Part shown: positions 18,980 to 30,663 of the stretch, one piece after another | Layout of the letters: each line of letters begins with the position of its first letter | How positions within the stretch are numbered: the stretch's first letter is position 1 | Program-made: the position numbers and the translations under genes | Source of the DNA: Streptomyces leeuwenhoekii | Lineage (GTDB): Bacteria > Actinomycetota > Actinomycetes > Streptomycetales > Streptomycetaceae | NCBI RefSeq assembly: GCF_001013905.1 | Contig: NZ_LN831790.1 | Span: forward strand, 6,524,001-6,588,000 | Length of the DNA: 64,000 nt | Direction of reading: 5' to 3' | The notes under the pieces: model-generated | Told to the model about the DNA's origin: nothing | Seen by the model: only the letters and a program-made list of their open reading frames with translations | The model's database searches: none

Positions 18980-19732
18980 ATGTCCGGCCACTCTAAATGG
19001 GCCACGACGAAGCACAAGAAGGCCGTCATCGATGCCAAGCGCGGCAAGCTCTTCGCGAAGCTGATCAAGAACATCGAGGTCGCGGCCCGGATGGGCGGTG
19101 CCGACCCCGACGGCAACCCGACGCTGTACGACGCCATCCAGAAGGCGAAGAAGAGCTCGGTCCCGAACAAGAACATCGACTCCGCGGTCAAGCGCGGCGC
19201 GGGCCTGGAGGCCGGCGGCGCCGACTACGAGACGATCATGTACGAGGGTTACGGCCCCAACGGCGTCGCGGTGCTCATCGAGTGCCTCACCGACAACCGC
19301 AACCGCGCCGCCTCCGAGGTCCGCGTCGCCATGACCCGCAACGGCGGCTCCATGGCAGACCCCGGCTCGGTGTCGTACCTGTTCAACCGCAAGGGCGTCG
19401 TGATCGTCCCCAAGGGCGAGCTGACCGAGGACGACGTCCTCGCCGCCGTCCTGGACGCGGGGGCCGAGGAGGTCAACGACCTCGGCGAGACCTTCGAGGT
19501 CATCAGCGAGCCGACCGACCTGGTCGCGGTCCGCACCGCCCTGCAGAACGCCGGCATCGACTACGAGTCCGCGGACGCCAACTTCGTCCCGACCATGCAG
19601 GTCGAGCTGGACGAGGAGGGCGCCAAGAAGATCTTCAAGCTGATCGACGCGCTGGAGGACAGCGACGACGTGCAGAACGTCTTCGCCAACTTCGACGTCA
19701 GCGACGAGATCATGGAGAAGGTCGACGCCTGA
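18980..19732 (+). CDS. yebC: YebC/TACO1-family protein
   Basis: A 250-residue protein of full family length. It starts with the family hallmark [25 protein letters not shown] and contains [18 protein letters not shown]. Members bind DNA or RNA. They have been described as transcriptional regulators, and more recently some have been linked to relief of ribosome stalling at proline stretches; which applies here is open. The ATG follows GAAGGAGAC. The neighbour is ruvC, an old and widespread pairing, although a strong hairpin separates the two. Confidence 0.93.
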   Translation: MSGHSKWATTKHKKAVIDAKRGKLFAKLIKNIEVAARMGGADPDGNPTLYDAIQKAKKSSVPNKNIDSAVKRGAGLEAGGADYETIMYEGYGPNGVAVLIECLTDNRNRAASEVRVAMTRNGGSMADPGSVSYLFNRKGVVIVPKGELTEDDVLAAVLDAGAEEVNDLGETFEVISEPTDLVAVRTALQNAGIDYESADANFVPTMQVELDEEGAKKIFKLIDALEDSDDVQNVFANFDVSDEIMEKVDA

Positions 19733-19746
19733 GCCCACGACCGCCG

Positions 19747-19781
19747 CGACGGGCCGACGGGACACACCCGTCGGCCCGTCG
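19747..19781 (+). terminator. Strong hairpin between yebC and ruvC
   Basis: CGACGGGCCGACGGG pairs with CCCGTCGGCCCGTCG over 15 bases around an ACACA loop. There is no T-run. It probably ends the pdxST-yebC transcript. Confidence 0.7.
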
Positions 19782-19845
19782 CTGTGCGGGCGTTGTCGGT
19801 GGCACCCGATAGCCTGCACAAACAGGTGATCGAAGGGAGGGGCGC

Positions 19846-20460
19846 GTGCGCGTACTGGGGGTGGACCCGGGGCTGACCCGCTGCGGTGTCGGCGTGGTCG
19901 AGGGCGTAGCCGGGCGACCGCTCACCATGCTCGGCGTGGGCGTCGTGCGCACCCCCGCGGACGCGGAGCTCGGACACCGCCTCGTCGCCATCGAGCAGGG
20001 CATCGAACACTGGCTCGACGAGCACCGCCCGGAGTACGTGGCGGTGGAGCGGGTCTTCAGCCAGCACAACGTCCGCACGGTCATGGGCACCGCCCAGGCC
20101 AGCGCCGTCGCCCTGCTGTGCGCCTCCCGCCGCGGGATCCCCGTCGCCCTGCACACCCCGAGCGAGGTCAAGGCCGCCGTCACCGGCAGCGGCCGCGCCG
20201 ACAAGGCCCAGGTGGGCGCCATGGTCACCCGCCTGCTGCGGCTCGCCGCGCCCCCCAGGCCCGCCGACGCCGCCGACGCCCTCGCCCTGGCCATCTGCCA
20301 CATCTGGCGGGCCCCCGCCCAGAACCGGCTCCAGCAGGCCGTCGCCCGGCACCAGGGCACGGCCGCCCGGACATCCCCCGCCCCCCCGGCGTCCCGAGCC
20401 CCCGGAACACCGGGGGCTCCCTCCGCAGTCCCGCACGCATCGAAAGGCCGTACGGCATGA
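19846..20460 (+). CDS. ruvC: Holliday junction resolvase RuvC
   Basis: Cuts four-way DNA junctions symmetrically during recombination and repair. The RNase H-like fold begins [15 protein letters not shown], with the catalytic Asp7. VERVFSQHN carries the Glu, and [13 protein letters not shown] the C-terminal acidic residues. The 204 residues exceed the usual ~175 because of a Pro/Ala-rich tail after about residue 165. GTG 19846 follows GGGAGGGG. The stop overlaps the ruvA start (ATGA). Confidence 0.95.
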   Translation: MRVLGVDPGLTRCGVGVVEGVAGRPLTMLGVGVVRTPADAELGHRLVAIEQGIEHWLDEHRPEYVAVERVFSQHNVRTVMGTAQASAVALLCASRRGIPVALHTPSEVKAAVTGSGRADKAQVGAMVTRLLRLAAPPRPADAADALALAICHIWRAPAQNRLQQAVARHQGTAARTSPAPPASRAPGTPGAPSAVPHASKGRTA

Positions 20461-21062
20461 TCGCCTTCGTCAGCGGCACGGTCGCCGCACTCGCCCCCGA
20501 CACCGCGGTGATCGAGGTCGGCGGCGTCGGCATGGCCCTGCAGTGCACGCCCAGCACGCTCTCCACGCTCCGCGTCGGCCGGTCCGCCAAGCTCGCCACC
20601 TCACTCGTGGTACGCGAGGACTCCCTGACCCTGTACGGCTTCGCGGACGACGACGAGCGCCAGGTCTTCGAGCTGCTCCAGACCGCCAGCGGCGTCGGCC
20701 CCCGCCTCGCCCAGGCCATGCTGGCCGTGCACACCCCGGACGCCCTGCGCCGCGCGGTCTCCACCGCCGACGAGAAGGCGCTCACCGCCGTCCCCGGCAT
20801 CGGCAAGAAGGGCGCCCAGAAGCTGCTGCTGGAGCTCAAGGACCGCCTGGGCGAGCCCGTCGGCGCCCCCGCCGCCGCGACCCCGGCCGCCGCCGGCTGG
20901 CGCGACCAGTTGCACGCCGCCCTCATCGGCCTCGGGTACGCCACCCGGGAGGCCGACGAGGCCGTGGCCGCCGTGGCGCCGCAGGCCGAGGCCGCCGGCG
21001 GCACCCCCCAGGTGGGACGGCTGCTGAAGGCGGCCCTGCAGACGCTCAACCGTGCCCGATAG
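20457..21062 (+). CDS. ruvA: Holliday junction branch-migration protein RuvA
   Basis: Tetrameric junction-binding protein that loads the RuvB motor. The 201-residue sequence has the N-terminal OB fold ([12 protein letters not shown]), the two helix-hairpin-helix motifs ([17 protein letters not shown] and [16 protein letters not shown]), and a C-terminal RuvB-binding domain after a Pro/Ala linker. It is translationally coupled to ruvC; ruvB starts 27 bases downstream. Confidence 0.96.
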   Translation: MIAFVSGTVAALAPDTAVIEVGGVGMALQCTPSTLSTLRVGRSAKLATSLVVREDSLTLYGFADDDERQVFELLQTASGVGPRLAQAMLAVHTPDALRRAVSTADEKALTAVPGIGKKGAQKLLLELKDRLGEPVGAPAAATPAAAGWRDQLHAALIGLGYATREADEAVAAVAPQAEAAGGTPQVGRLLKAALQTLNRAR

Positions 21063-21089
21063 CCGTACCGAGACCCCGAGGCATACGCG

Positions 21090-22181
21090 ATGAACTGGGA
21101 CGACACGACCGACTCCGCCGCCGGCCCCGCCGGAGAGCGGCTGGTGGGCTCGGTCGCCGACGGCGAGGACCAGGCCGTCGAGGCAGCCCTGCGCCCCAAG
21201 GACCTGGACGAGTTCATCGGCCAGGAGAAGGTCCGCGAGCAGCTCGACCTCGTCCTGCGCGCCGCCCGCGCGCGCGGCGCCACAGCCGACCACGTGCTGC
21301 TCTCCGGCGCCCCCGGCCTCGGCAAGACGACCCTGTCGATGATCATCGCGGCCGAGATGGGCGCCCCGATCCGCATCACCTCCGGGCCCGCCATCCAGCA
21401 CGCCGGCGACCTCGCCGCGATCCTGTCCTCCCTCCAGGAGGGCGAGGTCCTCTTCCTCGACGAGATCCACCGCATGTCCCGGCCCGCCGAGGAGATGCTG
21501 TACATGGCGATGGAGGACTTCCGCGTCGACGTCATCGTCGGCAAGGGGCCGGGCGCCACCGCCATCCCGCTCGAACTGCCGCCCTTCACCCTGGTCGGCG
21601 CCACCACCCGCGCGGGTCTGCTGCCGCCCCCGCTGCGCGACCGCTTCGGCTTCACCGCGCACATGGAGTTCTACGAACCCGCCGAGCTGGAGCGGGTCGT
21701 CCACCGCTCCGCGAGCCTCCTCGACGTCGAGATCGAGCCGGACGGCGCCGCGGAGATCGCCGGCCGCTCCCGCGGCACCCCCCGCATCGCCAACCGCCTG
21801 CTGCGCCGCGTCCGCGACTACGCCCAGGTCAAGGCCGACGGCGTGATCACCAAGGAGATCGCGGAGGCGGCCCTGGCGGTGTACGAGGTCGACGCGCGCG
21901 GCCTGGACCGCCTCGACCGGGCCGTGCTCCACGCCCTGCTCAAGCTGTTCGGCGGCGGCCCGGTCGGCCTGTCGACCCTCGCCGTCGCGGTGGGGGAGGA
22001 GCGCGAGACGGTCGAGGAAGTGGCCGAACCCTTCCTCGTACGGGAGGGCCTGCTCGCCCGCACCCCGCGCGGACGGATCGCCACTCCCGCCGCGTGGGCG
22101 CACCTCGGCCTCACCCCGCCGCTTCAGCAGACCGGAGGAAAAACCGGCGGAAACGGACAAGGGGACCTGTTCGGGACCTGA
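21090..22181 (+). CDS. ruvB: Holliday junction DNA helicase RuvB
   Basis: Hexameric AAA+ motor that drives branch migration with RuvA. The 363 residues contain Walker [11 protein letters not shown], Walker [10 protein letters not shown], sensor 1 (GATTRAG), the Arg finger region (PLRDRFGF) and a C-terminal winged-helix domain ([11 protein letters not shown]). The N-terminal 30 residues are acidic and variable. It completes the ruvCAB operon. Confidence 0.97.
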   Translation: MNWDDTTDSAAGPAGERLVGSVADGEDQAVEAALRPKDLDEFIGQEKVREQLDLVLRAARARGATADHVLLSGAPGLGKTTLSMIIAAEMGAPIRITSGPAIQHAGDLAAILSSLQEGEVLFLDEIHRMSRPAEEMLYMAMEDFRVDVIVGKGPGATAIPLELPPFTLVGATTRAGLLPPPLRDRFGFTAHMEFYEPAELERVVHRSASLLDVEIEPDGAAEIAGRSRGTPRIANRLLRRVRDYAQVKADGVITKEIAEAALAVYEVDARGLDRLDRAVLHALLKLFGGGPVGLSTLAVAVGEERETVEEVAEPFLVREGLLARTPRGRIATPAAWAHLGLTPPLQQTGGKTGGNGQGDLFGT

Positions 22182-22282
22182 CGAGGGCGTGACGGCGCCG
22201 GGAGCGGGCCCGGAGCGCGCCACGACCGGGCCGCGCGGCGCGCGCATTGGCCGCGGAAGGAACTCCGGTGCCATGCTGAGCG

Positions 22283-22312
22283 TTGTTCCCTGCGCGCGGA
22301 CTCGCTTAGACT
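22283..22312 (+). promoter_or_regulatory. Promoter of the yajC-secD-secF-apt operon
   Basis: TTGTTC (22283-22288) and TAGACT (22307-22312) are spaced by 18 bases in the 217-base gap after ruvB. This is one of the clearer vegetative-type promoters in the window and suggests that yajC and the sec genes do not depend on ruv transcription. Confidence 0.55.
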
Positions 22313-22398
22313 CCGCCGATGCCGCCTCTGTCGGCACGCACGCACCCCCAACCATCAGGCCGCCCACCATCGCGGTCGTGTGAAGGAAGTACCGACCC

Positions 22399-22881
22399 GT
22401 GAGTCTCGTGACCCTCCTCCCGTTCATCGTGCTCATCGGGGCCATGTTCCTGATGACCCGGTCGGCCAAGAAGAAGCAGCAGCAGGCCCTGGATATGCGG
22501 AACCAGATGCAGCCCGGTTCCGGCGTCCGCACCATCGGGGGCATGTACGCCACGGTCAAGGAGGTCAACGAGGACACCGTCCTCCTCGACGCCGCGCCCG
22601 GCGTCGAGCTGGTCTTCGCCAAGAACTCGATCGGCGCCGTCCTCTCGGACGACGAGTACAACCGCATCGTCCACGGCATCGAGCACGACCTGAAGACCGA
22701 TGCCGACATCGTCCCGGACGACGCCTCCTCCCTCACCGAGTCCGACGACTCCGCCGCCGGCGCCCCCGACGGCAAGCCCGTCGACCTCGGGAAGAAGGAC
22801 CAGGCCGACGAGGCCGTGGCCGCCGAGGCGAAGACGGACGAAGAGCCGAAGAAGACCGACGGCGACACCGAGGCGAAGTAG
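22399..22881 (+). CDS. yajC: Preprotein translocase accessory subunit YajC
   Basis: A 160-residue single-pass membrane protein. Its N-terminal helix (LLPFIVLIGAMFLMT) is followed by RSAKKKQQQ and the YajC domain (MQPGSGVRTIGGMYATVKEV). YajC associates with SecDF and the SecYEG channel. After residue 100 it carries an acidic Asp/Glu/Lys-rich tail longer than in proteobacterial YajC. The GTG start is at 22399. The next gene is secD, as in most bacteria. Confidence 0.92.
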   Translation: MSLVTLLPFIVLIGAMFLMTRSAKKKQQQALDMRNQMQPGSGVRTIGGMYATVKEVNEDTVLLDAAPGVELVFAKNSIGAVLSDDEYNRIVHGIEHDLKTDADIVPDDASSLTESDDSAAGAPDGKPVDLGKKDQADEAVAAEAKTDEEPKKTDGDTEAK

Positions 22882-23012
22882 CCGTGCCCCGGGGCGCGCG
22901 GCGCTGACCGCGCGCCATCGGGCATGCGCGGCTTCCACGGGATCCCGACACCATGCCATGGCCGCCCGCACGCCGACCCGGCGTGCGGCGGCCCGAGAGG
23001 GAGTACGAGAAG

Positions 23013-24797
23013 GTGCCAGCACCTAGAAAGGGCCGGAGCGCGAGCGCCCAGAGCAAGCCGGGGCGCTCGCTGGCCCTGATCTTGATCGCCATCGTGGCGC
23101 TCACCGGCGGTATGTTCGCCTCCGGACACACCACTCCGCGTCTCGGCATCGACCTGGCCGGCGGTACGAGCATCACGCTCCGGGCGGTTCCCGAGGCCGG
23201 CCAGGAGTCCGCGATCAACAAGACCAACATGGACACGGCGGTCTCCATCATGGAGCGCCGTGTCAACGGTCTTGGCGTCTCGGAGTCCGAGGTCCAGACC
23301 CAGGGCGACGACAACATCATCGTCAACATTCCCAAGGGCACGAACTCCAAGCAGGCCCGGGAGCAGGTCGGCACCACCGCCAAGCTCTACTTCCGCCCGG
23401 TCCTCGCCACCGAGGTCTCCGGCGCCGCCCCGACGGCCAGCCCTTCGGGGAGCGCCTCCCCGAGCGCCTCGGCCTCGAACAAGGCCACGGACGGCGAGAA
23501 GGCGAGCTCGTCGCCGTCCGCCTCCGCCAGCCCCACGGCGAGCGCGACCACCCAGGGCCGCGCGGTCACCGACGCCCTGAAGGCCGAGCCGACCCCGTCC
23601 GGCAGCGGCTCCGCGAGCGCCTCCTCGTCCCCCGGCGGCAGCGCCTCCCCGTCCCCGAGCGGCGGCGCCGCCGGTGACGCGGACAGCAAGCTCCAGGCCG
23701 CCTACGCCGCCCTGGACTGCGCCGACCCGGCGGCCCGCGCCAAGGCCGGCGACGGTTCCAAGCCGAGCGATCCCATCGTGGCCTGCGGCAACTCGCAGGG
23801 CCAGTGGCAGAAGTACCTCCTCGGTCCCGCCGAGGTCGACGGCACGGACGTCGACAAGGCCCAGGCCGTCTTCAACACCCAGACCGCCGCCGGCTGGACC
23901 GTGACCATGGACTTCACGGACGAGGGCGCCAAGAAGTTCGCGAGCATCACCGGCAAGCTGGCGCAGAACCAGTCCCCGCAGGACCAGTTCGCCATCGTCC
24001 TGGACAACGACGTCGTCTCCAGCCCGTACGTCAACGAGGCGCTGACCGGCGGCAACGCCGAGATCTCCGGCAGCTTCACCCAGGAGGAAGCCCAGAGCCT
24101 GGCCAACATGCTGTCCTACGGCGCCCTGCCGCTGACCTTCAAGGAGGACAGCGTCACCACCGTCACCGCCGCCCTCGGCGGGGACCAGCTGCAGGCCGGT
24201 CTGATCGCGGGCGCCATCGGCCTCGCCCTGGTCGTGCTCTACCTGCTGGTCTACTACCGCGGCCTGTCCTTCATCGCCGTCGCCTCGCTGCTGGTCTCCG
24301 CGGCCCTCACCTACGTGATCATGTCGCTGCTGGGCCCGGCCATCGGCTTCGCGCTGAACCTGCCGGCCGTCTGCGGTGCCATCGTCGCCATCGGCATCAC
24401 CGCGGACTCGTTCATCGTGTACTTCGAACGAGTCCGCGACGAGATCCGCGAGGGCCGCTCGCTGCGCCCCGCCGTCGAGCGGGCCTGGCCGCGCGCCCGG
24501 CGCACCATCCTGGTCTCCGACTTCGTGTCGTTCCTCGCCGCCGCGGTGCTCTTCATCGTCACCGTCGGCAAGGTCCAGGGCTTCGCGTTCACGCTCGGCC
24601 TGACCACCCTCCTCGACGTCGTGGTGGTGTTCCTCTTCACCAAGCCGCTGCTGACGCTGATGGCCCGCCGGAAGTTCTTCGCCGACGGCCACAAGTGGTC
24701 CGGTCTCGACCCCAGGAGCCTGGGTGCCAAGCCGCCGCTGCGCCGCACCCGCCGTCCCGTCCGCCCCGCCGGCCCCGTCGACCCGAAGGAGGCGTGA
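23013..24797 (+). CDS. secD: Protein translocase subunit SecD
   Basis: With SecF it uses the proton motive force to complete protein export at the outer side of the membrane. The 594 residues hold a first membrane helix (near 16-36), a large external region with LGIDLAGGTSITL, and five C-terminal helices (from about 395) that include GITADSFIVYFERVRDE. Residues about 136-225, inside the external P1 region, are a Ser/Ala/Pro-rich insert that looks unstructured. GTG 23013 is chosen because it follows an AG-rich ribosome site and the basic N-terminus leads straight into the helix; the in-frame ATG at 22953 has no such support. Confidence 0.94.
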   Translation: MPAPRKGRSASAQSKPGRSLALILIAIVALTGGMFASGHTTPRLGIDLAGGTSITLRAVPEAGQESAINKTNMDTAVSIMERRVNGLGVSESEVQTQGDDNIIVNIPKGTNSKQAREQVGTTAKLYFRPVLATEVSGAAPTASPSGSASPSASASNKATDGEKASSSPSASASPTASATTQGRAVTDALKAEPTPSGSGSASASSSPGGSASPSPSGGAAGDADSKLQAAYAALDCADPAARAKAGDGSKPSDPIVACGNSQGQWQKYLLGPAEVDGTDVDKAQAVFNTQTAAGWTVTMDFTDEGAKKFASITGKLAQNQSPQDQFAIVLDNDVVSSPYVNEALTGGNAEISGSFTQEEAQSLANMLSYGALPLTFKEDSVTTVTAALGGDQLQAGLIAGAIGLALVVLYLLVYYRGLSFIAVASLLVSAALTYVIMSLLGPAIGFALNLPAVCGAIVAIGITADSFIVYFERVRDEIREGRSLRPAVERAWPRARRTILVSDFVSFLAAAVLFIVTVGKVQGFAFTLGLTTLLDVVVVFLFTKPLLTLMARRKFFADGHKWSGLDPRSLGAKPPLRRTRRPVRPAGPVDPKEA

Positions 24798-24800
24798 GAG

Positions 24801-25958
24801 ATGTCGAAGCTCGGCAACCTCGGCGCCCGACTGCACCGTGGCGAGGTCGGCTACGACTTCGTCAAGAACCGCAAGATCTGGTACGGCATCTCGATCCTGA
24901 TCACCATCACGGCCATCGTCGGCCTGGCGGTGCGCGGCCTGAACATGGGCATCGAGTTCCAGGGCGGTGCCGTCTTCACCACGCCGAAGAACACCGCCGT
25001 CTCCGTGGCGCAGGCCGAGGAGCACGCCGAGGAGGCGTCCGGCCACGACGCCATCGTGCAGAAGCTCGGCGACGGCAGCCTGCGCATCCAGGTCGCGGGC
25101 ATCGACACCGGCAAGTCGGACCAGATCAAGGAAGACCTCGCCGAGGACCTGAAGGTCGACGCGGAGCAGATCAACGCCGATCTGGTCGGCCCGAGCTGGG
25201 GCGACCAGATCGCCAACAAGGCGTGGCAGGGCCTCGGGATCTTCCTGATCCTCGTGGTGATCTACCTCGCGATCGCGTTCGAGTGGCGGATGGCGCTCGC
25301 CGCGTTCGTCGCGCTGATCCACGACATCACCATCACCGTCGGCATCTACGCCCTCGTCGGCTTCGAGGTCACGCCGGGCACGGTGATCGGTCTGCTGACC
25401 ATCCTCGGTTATTCGCTCTACGACACGGTCGTCGTCTTCGACAGCCTCAAGGAGCAGACCAAGGACATCGGCAAGCAGACCCGCTGGACCTACAGCGACG
25501 TCGCCAACCGCTCGATCAACAGCACCCTGGTCCGCTCCGTCAACACCACGGTGGTCGCGCTGCTGCCGGTCGCGGGCCTGCTGTTCATCGGCGGTGGCGT
25601 GCTCGGCGCGGGCATGCTCAACGACATCTCGCTGTCGCTGTTCGTCGGCCTGGCGGCCGGCGCGTACTCCTCGATCTTCATCGCCACGCCGCTCGTCGCC
25701 GATCTCAAGGAGCTCGAGCCGCAGATGAAGGCGCTGAAGAAGCGCGTCCTGGCCAAGCGCGCACAGGCCGTGGCCAAGGGCGAGCCCACGGAGGCGGAGC
25801 TCGCCGAAGGGGGCGCCTTCGCCGAGGAGGCCTCGGACATCGAGGACGCGGAGGACGCCGAGGTGCCGCAGAACGCGGCCCCGGCCGTCGTCGGTCCCCG
25901 CAACCAGCCCGCGTCCCGCAGCCGGGGCCGCGGCCGTCCGTCGGGGAAGCGCCGATGA
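24801..25958 (+). CDS. secF: Protein translocase subunit SecF
   Basis: Partner of SecD. The 385-residue protein has six membrane helices, an external domain after the first (GIEFQGGAVF) and the family motif region TILGYSLYDTVVVFDSLKE. The C-terminal 75 residues are charged and Pro/Arg-rich, a cytoplasmic tail longer than usual. The start is 3 bases after the secD stop, and the end overlaps apt by 4 bases, which ties export genes to purine salvage in one transcript. Confidence 0.95.
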   Translation: MSKLGNLGARLHRGEVGYDFVKNRKIWYGISILITITAIVGLAVRGLNMGIEFQGGAVFTTPKNTAVSVAQAEEHAEEASGHDAIVQKLGDGSLRIQVAGIDTGKSDQIKEDLAEDLKVDAEQINADLVGPSWGDQIANKAWQGLGIFLILVVIYLAIAFEWRMALAAFVALIHDITITVGIYALVGFEVTPGTVIGLLTILGYSLYDTVVVFDSLKEQTKDIGKQTRWTYSDVANRSINSTLVRSVNTTVVALLPVAGLLFIGGGVLGAGMLNDISLSLFVGLAAGAYSSIFIATPLVADLKELEPQMKALKKRVLAKRAQAVAKGEPTEAELAEGGAFAEEASDIEDAEDAEVPQNAAPAVVGPRNQPASRSRGRGRPSGKRR

Positions 25959-26494
25959 CCGACATCCGCGAACTGCTCCTCAGCCGTATCCGCGACGTGG
26001 CCGACTATCCGGAGCCGGGCGTGATGTTCAAGGACATCACCCCCCTCCTGGCCGACCCGGGGGCGTTCACCGCGCTCACCGACGAGCTGGCCCGGATCGC
26101 GGAGCGGCACGCCGCCACCAAGATCGTCGGCCTGGAGGCGCGCGGGTTCATCCTGGGCGCCCCGGTCGCGGTCCGAGCGGGCCTCGGCTTCATCCCCGTA
26201 CGCAAGGCGGGCAAGCTCCCCGGAGCCACCCTCCGGCAGTCGTACGACCTGGAGTACGGCTCCGCCGAGATCGAGGTGCACGCCGAGGACCTGAGCGCCG
26301 GCGACCGCGTGCTGGTCGTCGACGACGTCCTCGCCACCGGCGGCACGGCCGAGGCGTCCCTCCAGCTCATCCGCAGGGCGGGCGCCGAGGTCGCGGGCGT
26401 CGCCGTCCTGATGGAACTGGCCTTCCTCGGCGGGCGGGCCCGTCTGGAGCCGGCCCTGGAGGGCGCCCCGCTCGAGGCACTGCTCACCGTCTGA
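25955..26494 (+). CDS. apt: Adenine phosphoribosyltransferase
   Basis: Converts adenine and PRPP to AMP in purine salvage. The 179 residues have the type I fold with FKDITPLL near the start, the adenine-site loop (GLEARGFILGAPVA) and the PRPP-binding motif VLVVDDVLATGGTA. It overlaps the secF stop (ATGA). Lying next to relA is a recurring actinobacterial arrangement; both enzymes touch the purine nucleotide pool. Confidence 0.95.
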   Translation: MTDIRELLLSRIRDVADYPEPGVMFKDITPLLADPGAFTALTDELARIAERHAATKIVGLEARGFILGAPVAVRAGLGFIPVRKAGKLPGATLRQSYDLEYGSAEIEVHAEDLSAGDRVLVVDDVLATGGTAEASLQLIRRAGAEVAGVAVLMELAFLGGRARLEPALEGAPLEALLTV

Positions 26495-26513
26495 AACGCC
26501 CTCGCGGCACGCG

Positions 26514-26546
26514 GAGGCGGGCCCGGAGGAATCCGGCGCCCGCCTC
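26514..26546 (+). terminator. Hairpin between apt and relA
   Basis: GAGGCGGGC pairs with GCCCGCCTC (9 base pairs), and within the loop CCGGA pairs with TCCGG. It lies 20 bases after the apt stop. There is no T-run, but the position fits the end of the yajC-apt operon. Confidence 0.55.
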
Positions 26547-26665
26547 GTGCGTTCCTCGCGTAGACGGTCCTCACACCGGACGACAGGGGATCTGCGGGCG
26601 CAGGCTCGCTACCATGGGTTCTCCGGAGCCTGACCGGGGACCCGGACCGCGCACGAGGAGTCCTC

Positions 26666-29234
<2,569 letters not shown>

Positions 29235-29235
29235 C

Positions 29236-29280
29236 GCACGGCGGAGGCCCCCGTACGCGGTACGGGGGCCTCCGCCGTGC
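29236..29280. terminator. Very strong bidirectional terminator after relA
   Basis: A perfect 21-base-pair inverted repeat (arms 29236-29256 and 29260-29280; GCACGGCGG outside, CCCCCGTAC inside) with a 3-base loop. It separates relA from the convergent DUF349 gene. Confidence 0.85.
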
Positions 29281-29298
29281 GCGGGCGGCGGCGTGAGG

Positions 29299-30528
29299 TC
29301 AGCCGCCGAACTCCTGCAGGCCCTTCAGCGCCTGGTCCAGCAGCGCCTGCCGGCCCTCGAGCTCCTTCTGGAGCTTGTCGGCCTTGGCGTTGTTGCCCTG
29401 GGCGCGCGCCTGCTCGATCTGGCGCTGGAGCTTGTCCACGGCGGCCTGGAGCTGACCGGTCAGACCCTCGGCACGCGCGCGTGCCTCCGGGTTGGTCCGG
29501 CGCCACTCGGCCTCCTCGGCCTCCTGGATCGCCCGCTCCACCGTGTGCATCCGGCCCTCGACCTTCGGCCGGGCGTCGCGCGGCACGTGGCCGATCGCCT
29601 CCCAGCGCTCGTTGATCGAACGGAACGCGGCCCGCGCCGCCTTCAGGTCCGTGACCGGCAGGAGCTTCTCGGCCTCCTCGGCCAGCTCCTCCTTGAGCTT
29701 GAGGTTCTCCGCCTGCTCGGCGTCCCGCTCGGCGAAGACCGAGCTGCGGGCGGCGAAGAAGACGTCCTGGGCGCCGCGGAAGCGGTTCCACAGGTCTTCC
29801 TCGTGCTCGCGCTGGGCCCGCCCCGCGGCCTTCCACTCGGCCATCAGCTCGCGGTAGCGGGCGGCCGTCGGACCCCAGTCCGTCGAGCCCGACAGCGCCT
29901 CCGCCTCGGCGACCAGCCGCTCCTTGATCCGGCGGGCCTCCTCGCGCTGCGCGTCCAACTGCGCGAAGTGCTGCTTGCGCCGCTTGGAGAAAGCCGACCG
30001 GGCGTGCGAGAAGCGGTGCCACAGCTCGTCGTCGGACTTGCGGTCCAGCCTAGGCAGACCCTTCCAGGTGTCCACCAGGGCCCGCAGCCGCTCACCGGCC
30101 GCCCGCCACTGGTCGGACCGAGCGAGCTCCTCGGCCTCGGCGACCAGCGCCTCCTTGGCGTGGCGGGCCTCGTCGGTCTGCCGGGCGCGCTGCGCCTTGC
30201 GCTCCTCGCGGCGCGCCTCCACCAGCTCCACGAGCTTGTCCAGCCGCGCCCGCAGCGCGTCCAGGTCGCCGACGGCGTGATGCGCGTCCACCTGCTCGCG
30301 CAGATGCTCGATGGCGGCCAGGGCGTCCTTCGCCGACAGGTCGGTGGTCTTCACTCGCTTCTCGAGGAGGCCGATCTCGACAACCAGGCCCTCGTACTTG
30401 CGCTCGAAGTAGGCCAGCGCCTCATCGGGGGAGCCGGCCTGCCAGGAACCGACGACCTGCTCGCCATCGGCCGTACGCACGTACACGGTCCCCGTCTCGT
30501 CGACGCGGCCCCACGGGTCGCTGCTCAC
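29299..30528 (-). CDS. DUF349 repeat protein
   Basis: A 409-residue, almost wholly helical and highly charged protein made of several DUF349 repeats. Repeated patterns are W(K/R)xxGR...LWxRFxxAxxxFxxxR (for example DELWHRFSHARSAFSKRR and EDLWNRFRGAQDVFFAARS) and a final coiled coil. No enzyme motif is visible. Family members have no settled function; coiled-coil scaffolding or nucleic-acid contact has been proposed. GTG 30528 is used because GGAGGAG precedes it; an in-frame extension upstream lacks the pattern. It is conserved beside relA in Streptomyces. Confidence 0.85.
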   Translation of the reverse strand: MSSDPWGRVDETGTVYVRTADGEQVVGSWQAGSPDEALAYFERKYEGLVVEIGLLEKRVKTTDLSAKDALAAIEHLREQVDAHHAVGDLDALRARLDKLVELVEARREERKAQRARQTDEARHAKEALVAEAEELARSDQWRAAGERLRALVDTWKGLPRLDRKSDDELWHRFSHARSAFSKRRKQHFAQLDAQREEARRIKERLVAEAEALSGSTDWGPTAARYRELMAEWKAAGRAQREHEEDLWNRFRGAQDVFFAARSSVFAERDAEQAENLKLKEELAEEAEKLLPVTDLKAARAAFRSINERWEAIGHVPRDARPKVEGRMHTVERAIQEAEEAEWRRTNPEARARAEGLTGQLQAAVDKLQRQIEQARAQGNNAKADKLQKELEGRQALLDQALKGLQEFGG

Positions 30529-30663
30529 AGCGCCTCCTCCACATGATGCCTGCGACAGGGTGATCCACCCCCGGGCATCGTCCACAGTTTCGTCACGGCC
30601 AACATAGGCGACCGGCGGGTGGCCTGTCCGCATCCCGCGCGACCGAAATTCCGCAGATGGCGG

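Noticed and set aside
22189..22383. A 64-codon open frame between ruvB and yajC
   Set aside because: The frame covers the yajC promoter and has no ribosome site or conserved-looking protein. The gap is better read as regulatory.
20601..25322. A 1573-codon open frame on the minus strand across ruvA-secF
   Set aside because: It is antisense to five well-conserved genes in codon register. In DNA with G or C at most third positions, stops are rare on the opposite strand. Composition is Gly/Val/Ala/Asp-rich without any domain.
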